From Gracilaria gracilis (lineage: Eukaryota > Rhodophyta > Florideophyceae > Gracilariales > Gracilariaceae), in NCBI GenBank assembly GCA_030374805.1, contig JARGSG010000209.1:372001-436000 (forward strand): a stretch of DNA of 64,000 nt, in the 5' to 3' direction. The notes under the pieces are model-generated. The model was given only the letters and a program-made list of their open reading frames with translations, searched no databases and was not told the DNA's origin. A program made the translations under genes and the position numbers. This document shows, one piece after another, positions 53,599 through 64,000 of the stretch. Positions within the stretch are counted from its first letter, which is position 1; each line of letters starts with the position of its first letter.

Positions 53599-55560
53599 CC
53601 GTGTTGGAGGAGGTGGAATCGACCTCTCCCAGATTATTTCGGCTCCCCAAATGAACCTACGATCAGAGAAGTATAAAATGGGAATCGAACAGAGACATGT
53701 TGACGACAGATGTCCAAATGCCACCAACTGGTAGACATAAGTGTTATAGGTTGTTGGGGTTCTTAGCACACCCCTGTGAAATTAACGAACGCGTTTCATA
53801 AATAAGAGAGAGAGAGCCACCAATTGGTAGTCAAGACAAGTCCAAAACATGTTTCCCGACACCAGAACTCATGTGAGCTTTTAACAACCCTCCAAAACCA
53901 AGGAGGTGGTAAAACGCCCTCACAGTAGACAGGAGACCCTTCAACACACACACACTACACACAAAGACAGGCACAGACACACAGACAACGACGTCTTCAT
54001 AAACCGCATCGAAACAGGAACATCAATAGTTATCTACCTTGGGCTATGTCGTTGTGTATCTAGGGTGCTGCTTTCTCAGCAAGCGTGAATTGTCTCCGTG
54101 CCCGCAGTGATGCGAACAAGTTATATATCCTGCTTCATTCTACGAGACATTTTGCGCAAAAAGGACAATGTTTGTTAGTCAGAATCGCTCCAAATATGCA
54201 TTGTGATGGCATTAAGTGCTTTGGAATCGTCAGCCAGGGATAACCTAGTGAAAACTTTCATCGGGCAGTTGTTCTGCTCCTCATTTGAGAAGTGTCAGAA
54301 GTAAAAGTAGGTTTCTGTCATCATCGAATCCATTCATCGAATATAAGTATTTGATGCTCTGTTACTTACCAGTTATTCATTGGCGGGTATGCGAACACTG
54401 CCAAAAGTTTCGCACAAAGTGCTCAGCCCCTAAAGACACACCACGGTAGGTATTCAGCCGGCAGATACGCTATCGAGCTTGGAACATGAGACACAATGGG
54501 CGCACGAACAAACGAAATGGCTTTCGGTGAACAGATGAGAAAACAAGTCAGCGAAAAGAATGTTGGTGATGGACGTGAGCGGCAACGACATGTCTCAGAT
54601 ACTTGTAGAAGCAATTATCTTCAAGGCCAACATCGTATGCTAGGCTCTGTAGAGATGTCAGAAAGAAGTGGTATTGCTTGAGATATCATCACGAACGATA
54701 GCAAGCACGGTACAACTTACAGATTATTGATGATTCATGGGCGGTAGTGCGATTTGGTCGGAAGCAAACCTGCCAGGCTCACTAGGAATGGAACACAAAC
54801 GAAATGATTAGACATAATCCAAGCCACGCGAACGATGTTACTAACGACGACAAGGCTCGGATATCAACCGTTTCTCTTCAAGGAGCGCAACTCGTAAGCA
54901 CGGTCTCTGAAGCAGAACTGACTTTGGTTTTGCTTTCGTCACAGCCACACGACCACCAAGTGTGATGAAGAAGGGCGGGCGTATGGGCGTCAAGTGATCG
55001 CAAGCCGCTCACTTACCATAGAAGATTGTTGATGCGATGCATCAACATGATCGAGATCGCAGACCATGCAATGGATAATGTGGCACCAAGCCAAGTATTG
55101 CGCTTTCAGTCGTTGGTCTCGACGGTCGGATCTGGACGGCCACATGCCGAGTCGGAATTGCCGACGGCGCCCGCGGATCAAGCCGGGTGATAAAAAACCG
55201 GCAAACGGTGGGATCCAATTTGTGACAAGTGTGCACTTGACACGAACGATGATTCAATGATGATGCGCCGTGAACGTCAGCAAAATCTGTTCATGACTCA
55301 TGAATCATGAGCAATCGAGGTGCCAACTCACGTTGCAACGGTAGTGACTCTATCTACCGTAGAGTTGGTCCAGGTCGTCTCCCCAAGCCGCTTGTCTGCT
55401 AGGCAAGACAACGTCATCAACAACTATGACATTATCACAGGCTCTGTCTGGATGCCTCTGTTCGCGGTAACGTTCAACGCTACACATCTGCTGTACACAT
55501 CTGCCCCGACCCACATCTCTCAGCTTTTCCGCCATCACTCACCCCAACTACTCCTGCCAC
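53599..55560. other. 2-kb intergenic region
   Basis: No gene supported. It has a CA-rich microsatellite-like stretch at ~53945-53990. The last ~200 bp probably contain the promoter of the secreted-protein gene at 55561. Confidence 0.45.
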
Positions 55561-56130
55561 ATGAAGTTTGTCTCCTCCGTTAACGTCAGCGCAAAGCTGC
55601 TGCTACTCGCGTTGCTCCTTCTCTTTTCCCGCGCGTTGGGCACGGTGTTCATCTGTACGCGCTTCAAAGGCTGCGTGACGGAGCAAGCATTACGAGCGTA
55701 TTGTCATCAACCCCAAGTCTCTTCCGACTCCAAAACGGTCATTCTACAGTCGCCTCCCTCCCCTTTGCTTTTCCAGGTATACGGCTTCTACGACATCACA
55801 CAGAGCTTCACTCTGTATCGAAATGGCACATTTGCGGTCGAAACACAACCGCTTCGTAACGTGTGGTGCTACGTAGGCTTCGATGTGTTGGGCAACGGCT
55901 TCGGCTTTGATCCCGCAAACTTTTCCTCCGTTCAGCAGGATCCTCAAGCTGATTTCGGTCCTCTCAACCCGTTTGTTAACAATGCAAACGGTTCTTCCCT
56001 CTTCGTTCCCGCCGATCCGGCCTTTAACGCCGAAGCGGCCAATGGCATATTGAAGCCTGATGACTCAGAGGGGACGGACAAGGGCAACCCCTTTGGTCTT
56101 TGTTGTCAGGGGTGCAAGAGACGCAGGTGA
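55561..56130 (+). CDS. Small secreted Cys-containing protein, unknown
   Basis: 189 residues from ATG 55561. The N-terminus is a classical signal peptide: Lys near the start, then a Leu-rich core (AKLLLLALLLLFSRALG) with a probable cut after ALG or shortly after. The mature part has about eight Cys (VFICTRFKGC, YC, WCYVGF, LCCQGC), Asn-x-Ser/Thr sites (NGTF, NFSS, NGSS) and a basic end (CKRRR). No known domain. Probably an extracellular or cell-wall protein, from signal peptide and cysteines only. Intronless. Confidence 0.65.
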   Translation: MKFVSSVNVSAKLLLLALLLLFSRALGTVFICTRFKGCVTEQALRAYCHQPQVSSDSKTVILQSPPSPLLFQVYGFYDITQSFTLYRNGTFAVETQPLRNVWCYVGFDVLGNGFGFDPANFSSVQQDPQADFGPLNPFVNNANGSSLFVPADPAFNAEAANGILKPDDSEGTDKGNPFGLCCQGCKRRR

Positions 56131-56537
56131 GCACTAGATAATGCGAATCTTTGTACTGCTACTCTGCATCATGTAGCAGCGCTGCGATCATCATAGTATT
56201 GCATATGTTTTCCGTTGCTTTGCGCATTTGCAGCATCTGTTGTTTTGGAGCGGGGTCTGCGATGCCTTTGCTCTCGACGGCAATGCTCATGCTATCCCTG
56301 GGAGTACTAACTTATACTCTTCAACTAGGTTAAGAGGGGTAAGAGGATTAGCTTGAATTTGGTTCTTCATAATACAGCGCGAATCGTGCTCATTGTCCAC
56401 GAGCTCACACTGCACAATAAATTTGTGGTTCTGCACGTTTCCTATCTTCGAATCGCGCATAAACTCGACCATCTTATCTCCAACTGCAGCGAGCGAACTT
56501 CCATAGCGACCGACTTTCTCCCGCCCAATATCGCATC

Positions 56538-57548
56538 ATGACAACAAAAAGCGCCCACCGCGATCTCATCGACGAAGCATCAACTGAGGTGTCTTTCTCG
56601 GACATTAAGCAAGCGGAAAAGACCATAAAAGGCCGCGCGCATCTCACCCCCGTGCTCACCAGTACTCGTATGGATCAGTTCTTGTCGGCAGGAGAAACTC
56701 AATTATTCTTCAAGTGCGAGAACTTTCAAAAGACAGGCTCATTCAAGTTTCGCGGGGCGTACAATGCAGTCTCCTTGCTTCAGCAAGGTGCCAACAAGGG
56801 CTTTCCGGTTGTTACACATTCGTCGGGAAACCATGCTCAAGCGCTTTCGGCTGCCGCAGCTTTGCATAATGTCAATGCCCATGTTGTCATGCCCAATAAT
56901 GCGCCTCAAGTAAAGGTTCAAGCCGTGAAGGGCTACGGTGGCGAAGTTACTTTCTGTAAGCCTAATACGAAAGAGAGAGTCAAAACAGCTGAACAGGTGC
57001 GGAAGGACGTTGGGGGAATTCTAGTTCACCCATTTGAGAATCCGACTGTGGTTGCTGGTCAGGGCACTGTTGGCCTTGAACTCATGCATCAGGTTCACAA
57101 CCTTGATGCAGTCATTGTCCCGATTGGTGGGGGAGGACTCATATCAGGCATTTCAATCGCTCTGAAATCGATTGACCCAAGCATAGTAGTTATCGGCGCC
57201 GAACCGGAGCTTGCAAGTGGAGCTTTTCAAAGCTTGCAAAAGAAAGAACGAGTCCAAGTTTCTGGTGCTTCCGAAACGGTTGCAGATGGCTTGAAGTCAG
57301 GCATAGGGAATCTTGGATGGGAGGTTGTGTCCAGATTAGTTGATAGGATCATCACGGTTTCTGAGGAAGATATTCTGCAGTCTACCAAGATGATATGGCA
57401 ATTCATGAAGACTCTGATCGAACCTAGTTCAGGCGTTGGCGTTGCAGCTGCGTGCTCAAAGGAGTTTAAGAACCTGGGTTTTAAACGTGTAGGAGTTATC
57501 CTTTGCGGGGGAAATGTGAGTCTCGATCATCTTCCATGGCAGGCATAG
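56538..57548 (+). CDS. Serine racemase / threonine dehydratase family (PLP)
   Basis: 336 residues, intronless, fold type II PLP enzyme. The PLP lysine is in KTGSFKFRGAYNA; SSGNHAQALS binds substrate; PIGGGGLISG holds the phosphate; LCGGNVSLDHLPW is C-terminal. Length fits serine racemase and short catabolic threonine dehydratases; there is no ACT regulatory domain as in biosynthetic enzymes. The reaction is racemisation of L-serine and/or removal of water and ammonia from serine or threonine. No organelle signal is obvious, so the enzyme is probably cytosolic. Sequence alone does not decide between racemase and dehydratase. Confidence 0.9.
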   Translation: MTTKSAHRDLIDEASTEVSFSDIKQAEKTIKGRAHLTPVLTSTRMDQFLSAGETQLFFKCENFQKTGSFKFRGAYNAVSLLQQGANKGFPVVTHSSGNHAQALSAAAALHNVNAHVVMPNNAPQVKVQAVKGYGGEVTFCKPNTKERVKTAEQVRKDVGGILVHPFENPTVVAGQGTVGLELMHQVHNLDAVIVPIGGGGLISGISIALKSIDPSIVVIGAEPELASGAFQSLQKKERVQVSGASETVADGLKSGIGNLGWEVVSRLVDRIITVSEEDILQSTKMIWQFMKTLIEPSSGVGVAAACSKEFKNLGFKRVGVILCGGNVSLDHLPWQA

Positions 57549-57829
57549 TGTATACCTGTATCTCGACTTGTCAAAGTGTAGATTGATGGTTCTCTTTTGG
57601 TGGCATACACCAAGGGCTTCGGTGAAACTCTTTTGCTATTGCTATGTTCCATTAGAGGTCAAGGTCAAACCAATGCGGCGTCCCGTCTGATCATCATCCC
57701 GAAATGATTTGATACGAGATCATGCTTAGGATCTCCGTAACAACACAAAGACGAACTTGAAACGAAACGCTAAGGTGACGGACTGAGCAAAAAGGATGCC
57801 CACACGGTGTGGGCCGCACCTCTTTGTGG
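57549..57829. other. 3' flank of the racemase-like gene
   Basis: No gene seen; leads into the second copy of the dispersed repeat. Confidence 0.4.
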
Positions 57830-58260
57830 TTTTGAACACGAGGCATTTCGCAATATCGTACTACACAGGAACGGCTCAGACAGGGCCTCCCTCTTCTTCT
57901 TATTTATGAGCATCGTACGTTGACTTCTCGTACGTCGTGAGGTTCATAATGAACCTCCACTACCTACAGCACTTTATCTACGTATGCTAATATAGCTGCT
58001 AACTTGAAATGTTCAGTCGTGCTACGATCACTGAGCTACGTAGTTGTTGCGTAAACAAAGCGCTAGATCTGAAAGGTATTCTCGGTTGCGTTAAAGCATT
58101 TCGCTACCGATGATCATCGCCTTTTATCCCTTGTTCCTCCCAGATTATACCTCTTCATTCACCCTCTGTGTAGATCATCGGCAGAGGGGCACACCACGAC
58201 AAGGCGCTCTTGCTAGTACCACGTTGTCCCATCAGAAGATCTTGGCAAGATTCTCTTGTA
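57830..58260. repeat. Degenerate dispersed repeat, copy 2
   Basis: Same order of blocks as 51975-52385, including GTGCTACGATCACTGAGCTACG, CTAGATCT, TTTCGCTACCGATGATCATCGCCTT and CACACCACGACAAGGCGC. Both copies lie on the + strand, ~5.9 kb apart, one before and one after the secreted-protein/racemase gene pair. Confidence 0.65.
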
Positions 58261-58555
58261 CCAACCCTCATATCGTCGGCGACATTAGTACCAAAGAATC
58301 AGGGCCTTGATAATCCCGATACTGCCTTTCCTGCTTTGAATCTACTCCAGCAAAAGAGGGGAGTTCTGCCTTGAAGGTGAACGAAGAACCATTGTTGATA
58401 ACATGCATCCCAAGTTTGACCTCCAATTCTAAGTGTGAATACCCTCCTCGTGCCTCTCCAGGCTTGTCGGCAAAGTGGGCTGTTAGAAAACGGAAAACGA
58501 GTTAACCGTCTCCTTCTTTCCACTTCTCATGAGGCATGACACGAAATTCTAACCG

Positions 58556-60154
58556 TCATTCGTTCATTCCGGAACCGAAGTTAATCATAGAGAACTTAGT
58601 CTCAAGAAATTCATGAAGGCTTGAAAGCCCACCCTCTCGCCCGATACCGCTTTCGCGCATGCCTCCGAATGTGGTAGATGGAGCAGTTATGGCAGTACCA
58701 TTAATTCCGACCATACCATACTTCAGTTCACGAACTCCTCTCATTGCTCTGCCCAGATCAGTTGTGTACACATAAGCCGCGAGCCCTGCGTCTCCCTGGT
58801 TCGCTCTCTCCCATACCTCCTCCTCACTTTGAAATGCCATGACTGGAACCAAAGGACCAAAAGTTTCGGATCGGGCACAGTCCATAGCGTCAGTGACATC
58901 TGCAAGCAAAGTGACAGGCAAGAGATTTCCATCAGCCTCGCCTCCCAGAACTACCCTCGCTCCCTTTGCCGATGCGTCATCTATCTGGCTTTCTACCTTG
59001 AGCAAGGCTTTCTGGCTGATCATTGGACCTACTTGAACATCTTCGTCCAAACCATTACCGACGACAAGCTTTTGTAGAGAGTGTCGTGCCTTTTCGACGA
59101 ACTCCTCGTAGATTCCCTCTTGCACGAAAATCCTGTTTGCTGAAATACATGTTTGTCCAGAAGCTCGAAACTTGTTCTTGAGAAGCCCATTGATAGCTTC
59201 GTTTACATCAGCATCACCAAATATGACAAAAGGGGCATTTCCACCAAGTTCTAAGGCGACTCGCAGAACACGCTGGGCAGCTTTTGCTGCAACTAACTTC
59301 CCAACAATTGTTGACCCCGTGAATGTCACCATTCGCACACAGTTTGCTCTGAGGATTTCATCCACTACTAATTCACTCTCCGTAGTGATCAGAACATTAC
59401 AAAGACCTGCCAGAGCACCTGCTCGACGACCAAGCTCGGCAAGAGCGAGTGCAGATAAAGGCGTCTCTTCAGATGGTTTCACAATTACAGAGCAACCTGC
59501 TGCAATGGCTGGTGCCAGTTTTCGCGAGAGCATAGCCAAAGGAAAGTTCCATGGAGTAATTGCGAGTACGGTACCAATCGGCTCCTGAGTGACTTGAATC
59601 TGACTTGAGGGGGTCTGCGTAGCTGATGTTTGCAACAAGTGAAGGGCTTCCTGTGAGTTCCAGAGGAAGAAGCTCGCCGAGTACTCAACTTCAGCACGTG
59701 CTTCAGAGAGAGGCTTTCCATTTTCGAGGGTGATTATGTGAGCTAGATCATCACGAGCGCCTTTGATGAGCTCATACCATGTACGAAGGAGTGAAGACCG
59801 CTCTTGAATGGTAGAGTTTCGCCAGTTTCTATGAGCCACATCGGCTGTTTCAATCGCTAGTAATACATCAGAATTTGAAGCTTGTGTTACTCGACTTACA
59901 ATAGCATTGTTAAACGGATTGCGAACTCGAAGATCATGAGAGGTTCGAATAGGGGCCTGTGCGTTGCCAATGAAAGAAGCAGCGGGCAGCAACGTCGGAT
60001 CTCGCAGTTCAAGTGTAGGAGTAGGCTGTGGTGGTTTGACAGGGTCCTTTGGTTTCGAAGAATATGTCATCCTGAGCGATGTGGAACCCTGAGACTGGAA
60101 CCTTCTGACTCCAAGAAAAGGACTTCGTGTCAAGAAACATGGGTGGGGAAACAT
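58556..60154 (-). CDS. ALDH5A1: Succinate-semialdehyde dehydrogenase (ALDH5 family)
   Basis: 532 residues, intronless. The first ~40 residues (MFPHPCFLTRSPFLGVRRF...) look like a mitochondrial presequence. ALDH landmarks: TPWNFPLAM, GCSVIVKPSEETPLSA, FTGSTIVGK, catalytic-base Glu in ELGGNAPFVIF, catalytic Cys in FRASGQTCISANRIFV, and ETFGPLVPV. ENGKPLSEARAEVEYSASFF is characteristic of SSADH. The human enzyme has a second Cys two positions after the catalytic one; here it is Ser (TCIS), so the redox switch known from human SSADH would be absent. It oxidises succinate semialdehyde to succinate with NAD(P), the last step of the GABA shunt. Confidence 0.9.
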   Translation of the reverse strand: MFPHPCFLTRSPFLGVRRFQSQGSTSLRMTYSSKPKDPVKPPQPTPTLELRDPTLLPAASFIGNAQAPIRTSHDLRVRNPFNNAIVSRVTQASNSDVLLAIETADVAHRNWRNSTIQERSSLLRTWYELIKGARDDLAHIITLENGKPLSEARAEVEYSASFFLWNSQEALHLLQTSATQTPSSQIQVTQEPIGTVLAITPWNFPLAMLSRKLAPAIAAGCSVIVKPSEETPLSALALAELGRRAGALAGLCNVLITTESELVVDEILRANCVRMVTFTGSTIVGKLVAAKAAQRVLRVALELGGNAPFVIFGDADVNEAINGLLKNKFRASGQTCISANRIFVQEGIYEEFVEKARHSLQKLVVGNGLDEDVQVGPMISQKALLKVESQIDDASAKGARVVLGGEADGNLLPVTLLADVTDAMDCARSETFGPLVPVMAFQSEEEVWERANQGDAGLAAYVYTTDLGRAMRGVRELKYGMVGINGTAITAPSTTFGGMRESGIGREGGLSSLHEFLETKFSMINFGSGMNE

Positions 60155-61456
60155 TCTTGATTTCGATATGTGGCCAACGATACGGGGATAGTCTACGGCC
60201 TGGCTGATACGAACCTGTACCCAATATCGGGCCCTCTGTTTGATCGCCCTGTCACCTCGCAGATGAGACGGGGGTGAACAAACCAGAAGTTACGAGGACT
60301 AATACGTTAGCTTTGGTCTCTGATGCGGTGCAACGTCTGCCTCTCATGGACCAAAAAACTCGGGTTCCGACAATGAGAATTTTGCTTGGAAGTTAGCTAC
60401 ACGTACCGAAGGTACCTAAGATTTTACCAACGACCATTTCGTCTACCAGAGGTGGGTACCAATGGTAGCTTTGAGGGCACGTTGAAGCTCGTCATGCCAC
60501 CGTCTCCCTGTACGTAAGGTTGAAGCTTTAACTCGGCTATATACTTCGAAAGAGGGAACTGTGCGGATAGACATCCTACGAAGGGACGTGTGTCTGTACT
60601 ACTTTGGCATCAGCACCCTCAGAACCCTCTACTTACGAAGATATCTACGTGTAGCAGTGTTTTTTGAGAAGGTTTGAAAGGCAAATGGTTGAGCGGTTGG
60701 TGCTCGTATCCACTTGACTTCTACTTAAACAACCAGCAAGCTGCTTCCACACGTTAATGAGGCAGAGTTACTCTATTGAGTACTGAAACTATAAGGTTGC
60801 CGTTTGTTGGGGCGGCAATTATCTTGACCTCATCTACTGCCATCCGTAGCATAGCAGATATTATATCATGTGGTATGCTGCGGATGTATCAGGGAGTTGA
60901 AACCAGCTGGATTGCAAGATGATCTGCACCATGCAATTCAGCTCCAGCATACGATTGCTTTTAAAAGGGGCTAGACTGCCTGCGCCTCATAATACACGCC
61001 CCCCAACATGTGCTGGTCCATCCCGAGACGTATTCTTCGTCAGAACATGAGACTGCGTTCGACATGCCCCTCAACTGGATATCTCAGACAACACTACAAG
61101 GAACAGAAAACACTCGGACATCGACTGCGAGAAGTCTACATACATGCTATTCCCGGCTCACACGGTCCTTTTCAGCGAGCAAGGCTGAAGCATGTTAGTT
61201 ACCCTGAGCATCACAGAAGGGGTCCAGGGCAAATCGTTGGTTCATCATAACTGTGTCATGAGAGAAACGATGCTTCTTCACGACCCTGAGAGTCCAGGAC
61301 GCCACGCCTCAATGCATCGCATATCCGTCGTGCTCAGGGTACACGGCTGCGCAGCGCAAAACGAAGAATGCGCCCTACCATCTTTCGGTGAGCTCCTTGT
61401 GGAAGCCTTCATTATGTACGATGTGTTCGATTGGTGACATCCGTAGACGTGGATAC
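60155..61456. other. 1.3-kb intergenic region
   Basis: Promoter side of the SSADH gene and 3' side of COQ6. Small open frames at 61008-61437 have no domains. No RNA gene recognised. Confidence 0.5.
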
Positions 61457-62938
61457 CTACCGCATCGCCCTGAGGATAGCTCTTTTCAGTGGACTCGAGT
61501 AATTCAACGCAGAGATACCAGCCCGTCTCAAATCTCGAAAAGCCGAGTTTTCGACTCCAAAGACTTGTTGAAGCCCGTGCAGAACTCCCATCATGCCAAG
61601 GTTACCAACAAGCCTTTCTGACTGATATCGCATTAAGGGAGCACCCATCTCTCCCCCAAGATCTCGCCCTGTACCCGCAGCGCTCGCTACGCAGTCAGCC
61701 AAACATTGAGCATCTGCGAAACCCAAATTCACGCCCTGTCCAGCCAACGGATGCACACTATGAGCGGCATCTCCGACTAAAACAGTGCGCTTCTTGTGGT
61801 GGACGTACTGGGGGGAGTGCCCAAGCGTCAACGGAAACTGTCCACGCTTGCCGATAACACTGGTTGCTTCAGGTGGAGGTATGAAACTAAGCACGTCACC
61901 CTCCATGCCAACATTCGGGAATGCCGACTGCATTGCGTTTACAACCCAATGCCATGGTGTACGGCGGCGCTCATCTTCATTCGGATAAAACGAACTCGCA
62001 GTGATCATGTCTTCATCTTCATGTGCGGCAAGAACAATGTTCAGCTCATTGACAAAGTCAGATTCGTCCGCCGCGACAAGCGCCCTTGCCTCGGCTGGAG
62101 TAGTCGTCCAGATAACATTCCCAACAGGTGCCACAGCGTCTTCCGTCGCAACGGGCAACACGGCTACCGGCCCTGTAGAAACGAAGCGCTGATATGCGGT
62201 GGTAGTAATATCCTTCAGTTGAACATTGGCAACAACAGCGCTTTGCCCGTAACCGTATTGAAACCAGTCCGCGTCACACATAGTTCGTACACGCGAGCGA
62301 GATCCATCACAGGCGGCAATAAGCCGACAACGAATACGTTCACCGGATTCGAGCTCGACAACAGGCCACGGCGCTGAATCCCCTACGTTGATCGACTCTT
62401 TTGGTGCATCTCCTTCTTGCGGTTTAGCGGGTTCCTGAGGTAGACTATCATGATAATCAATAGACTTAACGCTTCCAGATATGATTTGAAGTCCTGAGCT
62501 GCCATCAGTCAGCAATTCATTCATACGACGAAACATTGCATTTCGAAGCGTGTCATTGTCCAGAACATAACCCAAACATTCATGGCCAATGTCATTGGCG
62601 TCAAATACAATAGTGCCAGCAGGGGATGCGGACGCCTTTGTGTGTGCCTCGCCGATTGGCAAAGGTTGCGGATGATCCCAAACAAACATCTTGTCGAAAG
62701 TGGCAACGCGCTGGTCCGGAATGCGGGGCCACACACCGATGTCATCCAAGAACGTCTTCGAAGACGGCGTGATGGTTGAGGTTCTCAACGAAGTGGAAGG
62801 CCATGATTCGATCGAAGGCACAGCTGGATCAATCAAAACGACGCGTAAACTCCTCGCAAACGGATGCGAACTCACAGCAGTGGCCAAAGAGGCGCCGACC
62901 AAGCCTCCCCCCACGACGAGCAAGTCTGCGTTCAGCAT
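61457..62938 (-). CDS. COQ6: Ubiquinone biosynthesis monooxygenase COQ6
   Basis: 493 residues from ATG 62938 (MLNADLLVVGGGLVGASLA). The frame stays open for 54 more codons but has no ATG there, so a 5' exon supplying a mitochondrial signal is possible. FAD-dependent aromatic hydroxylase: GxGxxG at the N-terminus (VVGGGLVGA), DG motif AACDGSRSRVR (~residue 215), and third motif LVGDAAHSVHPLAGQGVNLGFADAQ near residue 400. COQ6 adds the C5 hydroxyl to the coenzyme Q ring in the mitochondrial inner membrane complex. Length matches yeast and human proteins (~470-480). Confidence 0.9.
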   Translation of the reverse strand: MLNADLLVVGGGLVGASLATAVSSHPFARSLRVVLIDPAVPSIESWPSTSLRTSTITPSSKTFLDDIGVWPRIPDQRVATFDKMFVWDHPQPLPIGEAHTKASASPAGTIVFDANDIGHECLGYVLDNDTLRNAMFRRMNELLTDGSSGLQIISGSVKSIDYHDSLPQEPAKPQEGDAPKESINVGDSAPWPVVELESGERIRCRLIAACDGSRSRVRTMCDADWFQYGYGQSAVVANVQLKDITTTAYQRFVSTGPVAVLPVATEDAVAPVGNVIWTTTPAEARALVAADESDFVNELNIVLAAHEDEDMITASSFYPNEDERRRTPWHWVVNAMQSAFPNVGMEGDVLSFIPPPEATSVIGKRGQFPLTLGHSPQYVHHKKRTVLVGDAAHSVHPLAGQGVNLGFADAQCLADCVASAAGTGRDLGGEMGAPLMRYQSERLVGNLGMMGVLHGLQQVFGVENSAFRDLRRAGISALNYSSPLKRAILRAMR

Positions 62939-64000
62939 GAGCCAGGGCAGCACCAAGGCCAGGTTGTCGCTTAGCAGTGCAAAGTTAGCACCACAGGCCA
63001 CGGTGGACGATCCTTTGGCAGCAGGTGAAAGGCGCTCCAGCAAAAAAAAAAAGTCCACCAAAAAGCACGGCGCTTTAACGAGTTTGCCAAACAAAACCAA
63101 AATATTACGACGAGCGAGTCACTTGTCAACGCACGGCGCAGCGGCGGCGGAGCCGCGGTGGATCGAGTGCACGAAAAATCGAAAAAGGCACCCCTCCATC
63201 CGTCACCTCGCGTCAGGTGACTCCGTCTCCACCAGAACCGCTTCCGTAAATGGCTCTCGCCTCTATCACAGATACTCTGCAGGCTCCTTCGAGATAACCA
63301 TCTTACCTATTCCCAGAAAAGAAGAGGCTCTCATTTGCTGTACATCGCCCGGGTCTCAGCTATCTTACCACTATGCCCTCAGGTGCAACGCTCCATTTGG
63401 GCAGCAGGGACTTAATCTCCCCAAAGCCGAAGGTGATCGTCCCTGCAGCTCATGATCGTAATCATTAAAGAAACTCTTTCTGTACACTGAACATTGTGCT
63501 TTCTTTCCAGCCTTCCGCGTTTTAAGTTGGCAAACAGCAGCAACCTGCTAAGCAAGTGCCTGTTGAATTGAGCAGATGATGGTTCACAAATCAGACTACT
63601 TGCCTTCGAAACGTAGGCATTCATTCACACCCATGTGGTGCTCCAATCTTCAAAGAACTGATTCCGGACTACCTTATCAGATATCACAACATCTACACAA
63701 AAGGGTAGGTTCCTTCAAGCGCGGCATCTTAGTAACCGTGTCAGCAGATTCCGCGAGCCTAACCCCGTGGCAACCATATTGCTAGAAGACTTCTTTCTTT
63801 GACGCGGTTGCTTCTACTACTCACGCCAGTCACAAATGGAACGATAGGCACCCAAACCATCGTGTTGTTATGTTCAAGAGTCCTACCCAATTCCATATCC
63901 ATTGCATAAAACAAAACAAAAAAGCAACACAACATTAAAAGCATCACAAAAGCAAACCAATTCCATAGCATCTTGCCCGTCCCTACTATCACGTATACTA
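62939..64000. other. Upstream of COQ6; no confident gene
   Basis: Holds the COQ6 promoter and perhaps a first exon. A T-rich run on the minus strand (A-run at ~63042-63051 on the plus strand) could be a polypyrimidine tract. A minus-strand open frame at 63759-63992 encodes a hydrophobic helix but is not supported further. Confidence 0.45.

Noticed and set aside
63320..63420. tRNA-like A-box (ATAGTGGTAAGAT) and CCCGGG on the minus strand upstream of COQ6
   Set aside because: No TTC-type T loop and no pairing acceptor stem could be drawn, also allowing for an intron.
62691..63455. 254-codon plus-strand frame over the COQ6 5' end
   Set aside because: Mostly antisense to COQ6; no domain.

Overview
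The window is nuclear DNA of a eukaryote. Most likely it comes from a multicellular (florideophyte) red alga of the Chondrus type. This is inferred from long intronless host genes, a single short GT-AG intron, GC-rich divergent promoters, and a dense mixture of piggyBac-like, PIF/Harbinger, Ty3/gypsy and Plavaka-type elements. No database comparison was possible.

The first ~36 kb is a nested transposon graveyard. A 46-bp tandem array with three 74-bp hairpins (120-674) comes first. It is followed by the right part of a large element, 'A', ending at 7605. A second large element, 'B' (11742-23033, 11.3 kb), lies to the right. It has short inverted ends and an 8-bp near-perfect target duplication, and it sits inside a minus-strand Ty3/gypsy element (gag-protease at 23034-25736, protease-RT linker at 11398-11741). 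A and B share a 2.3-kb terminal module in mirror orientation (5311-7605 and 11742-14037): a coiled-coil ORF plus a ketopantoate-reductase-like gene. Inward of that module their cargo differs. A carries a decayed ParB-like plus 2-oxoglutarate/Fe(II) dioxygenase-like ORF. B carries a beta-class DPPY DNA methyltransferase joined in frame to a SET domain, a coiled-coil ORF, and a Plavaka-type transposase. This is a transposon family equipped with DNA- and histone-modification genes, and it is the most interesting content of the window. A broken piggyBac element lies between A and B.

Decay is unusual. Long stretches stay in one frame while carrying internal TAA/TAG/TGA codons. Two of these stops can be shown directly, by comparing A with B, to be CAA-to-TAA changes. 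A gypsy zinc knuckle has lost two cysteines to tyrosine, also explained by G-to-A transitions.

From 25.7 to 36 kb there is an apparently complete piggyBac-like element with an intact 692-aa transposase (28041-30822, CTAG at both ends), a decayed Harbinger transposase (32243-33512) and an 886-bp Harbinger deletion derivative with 116-bp inverted repeats (34577-35462).

From 36 to 64 kb the sequence is mainly host genes: a METTL27-like methyltransferase, a head-to-head pair of kinesin-7-like genes, an armadillo-repeat protein kinase, a small two-exon zinc-binding gene, an aminotransferase with a long extra N-terminal half, a small secreted protein, a serine racemase/threonine dehydratase, succinate-semialdehyde dehydrogenase and COQ6. 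Two copies of a degenerate ~0.4-kb dispersed repeat lie among them.
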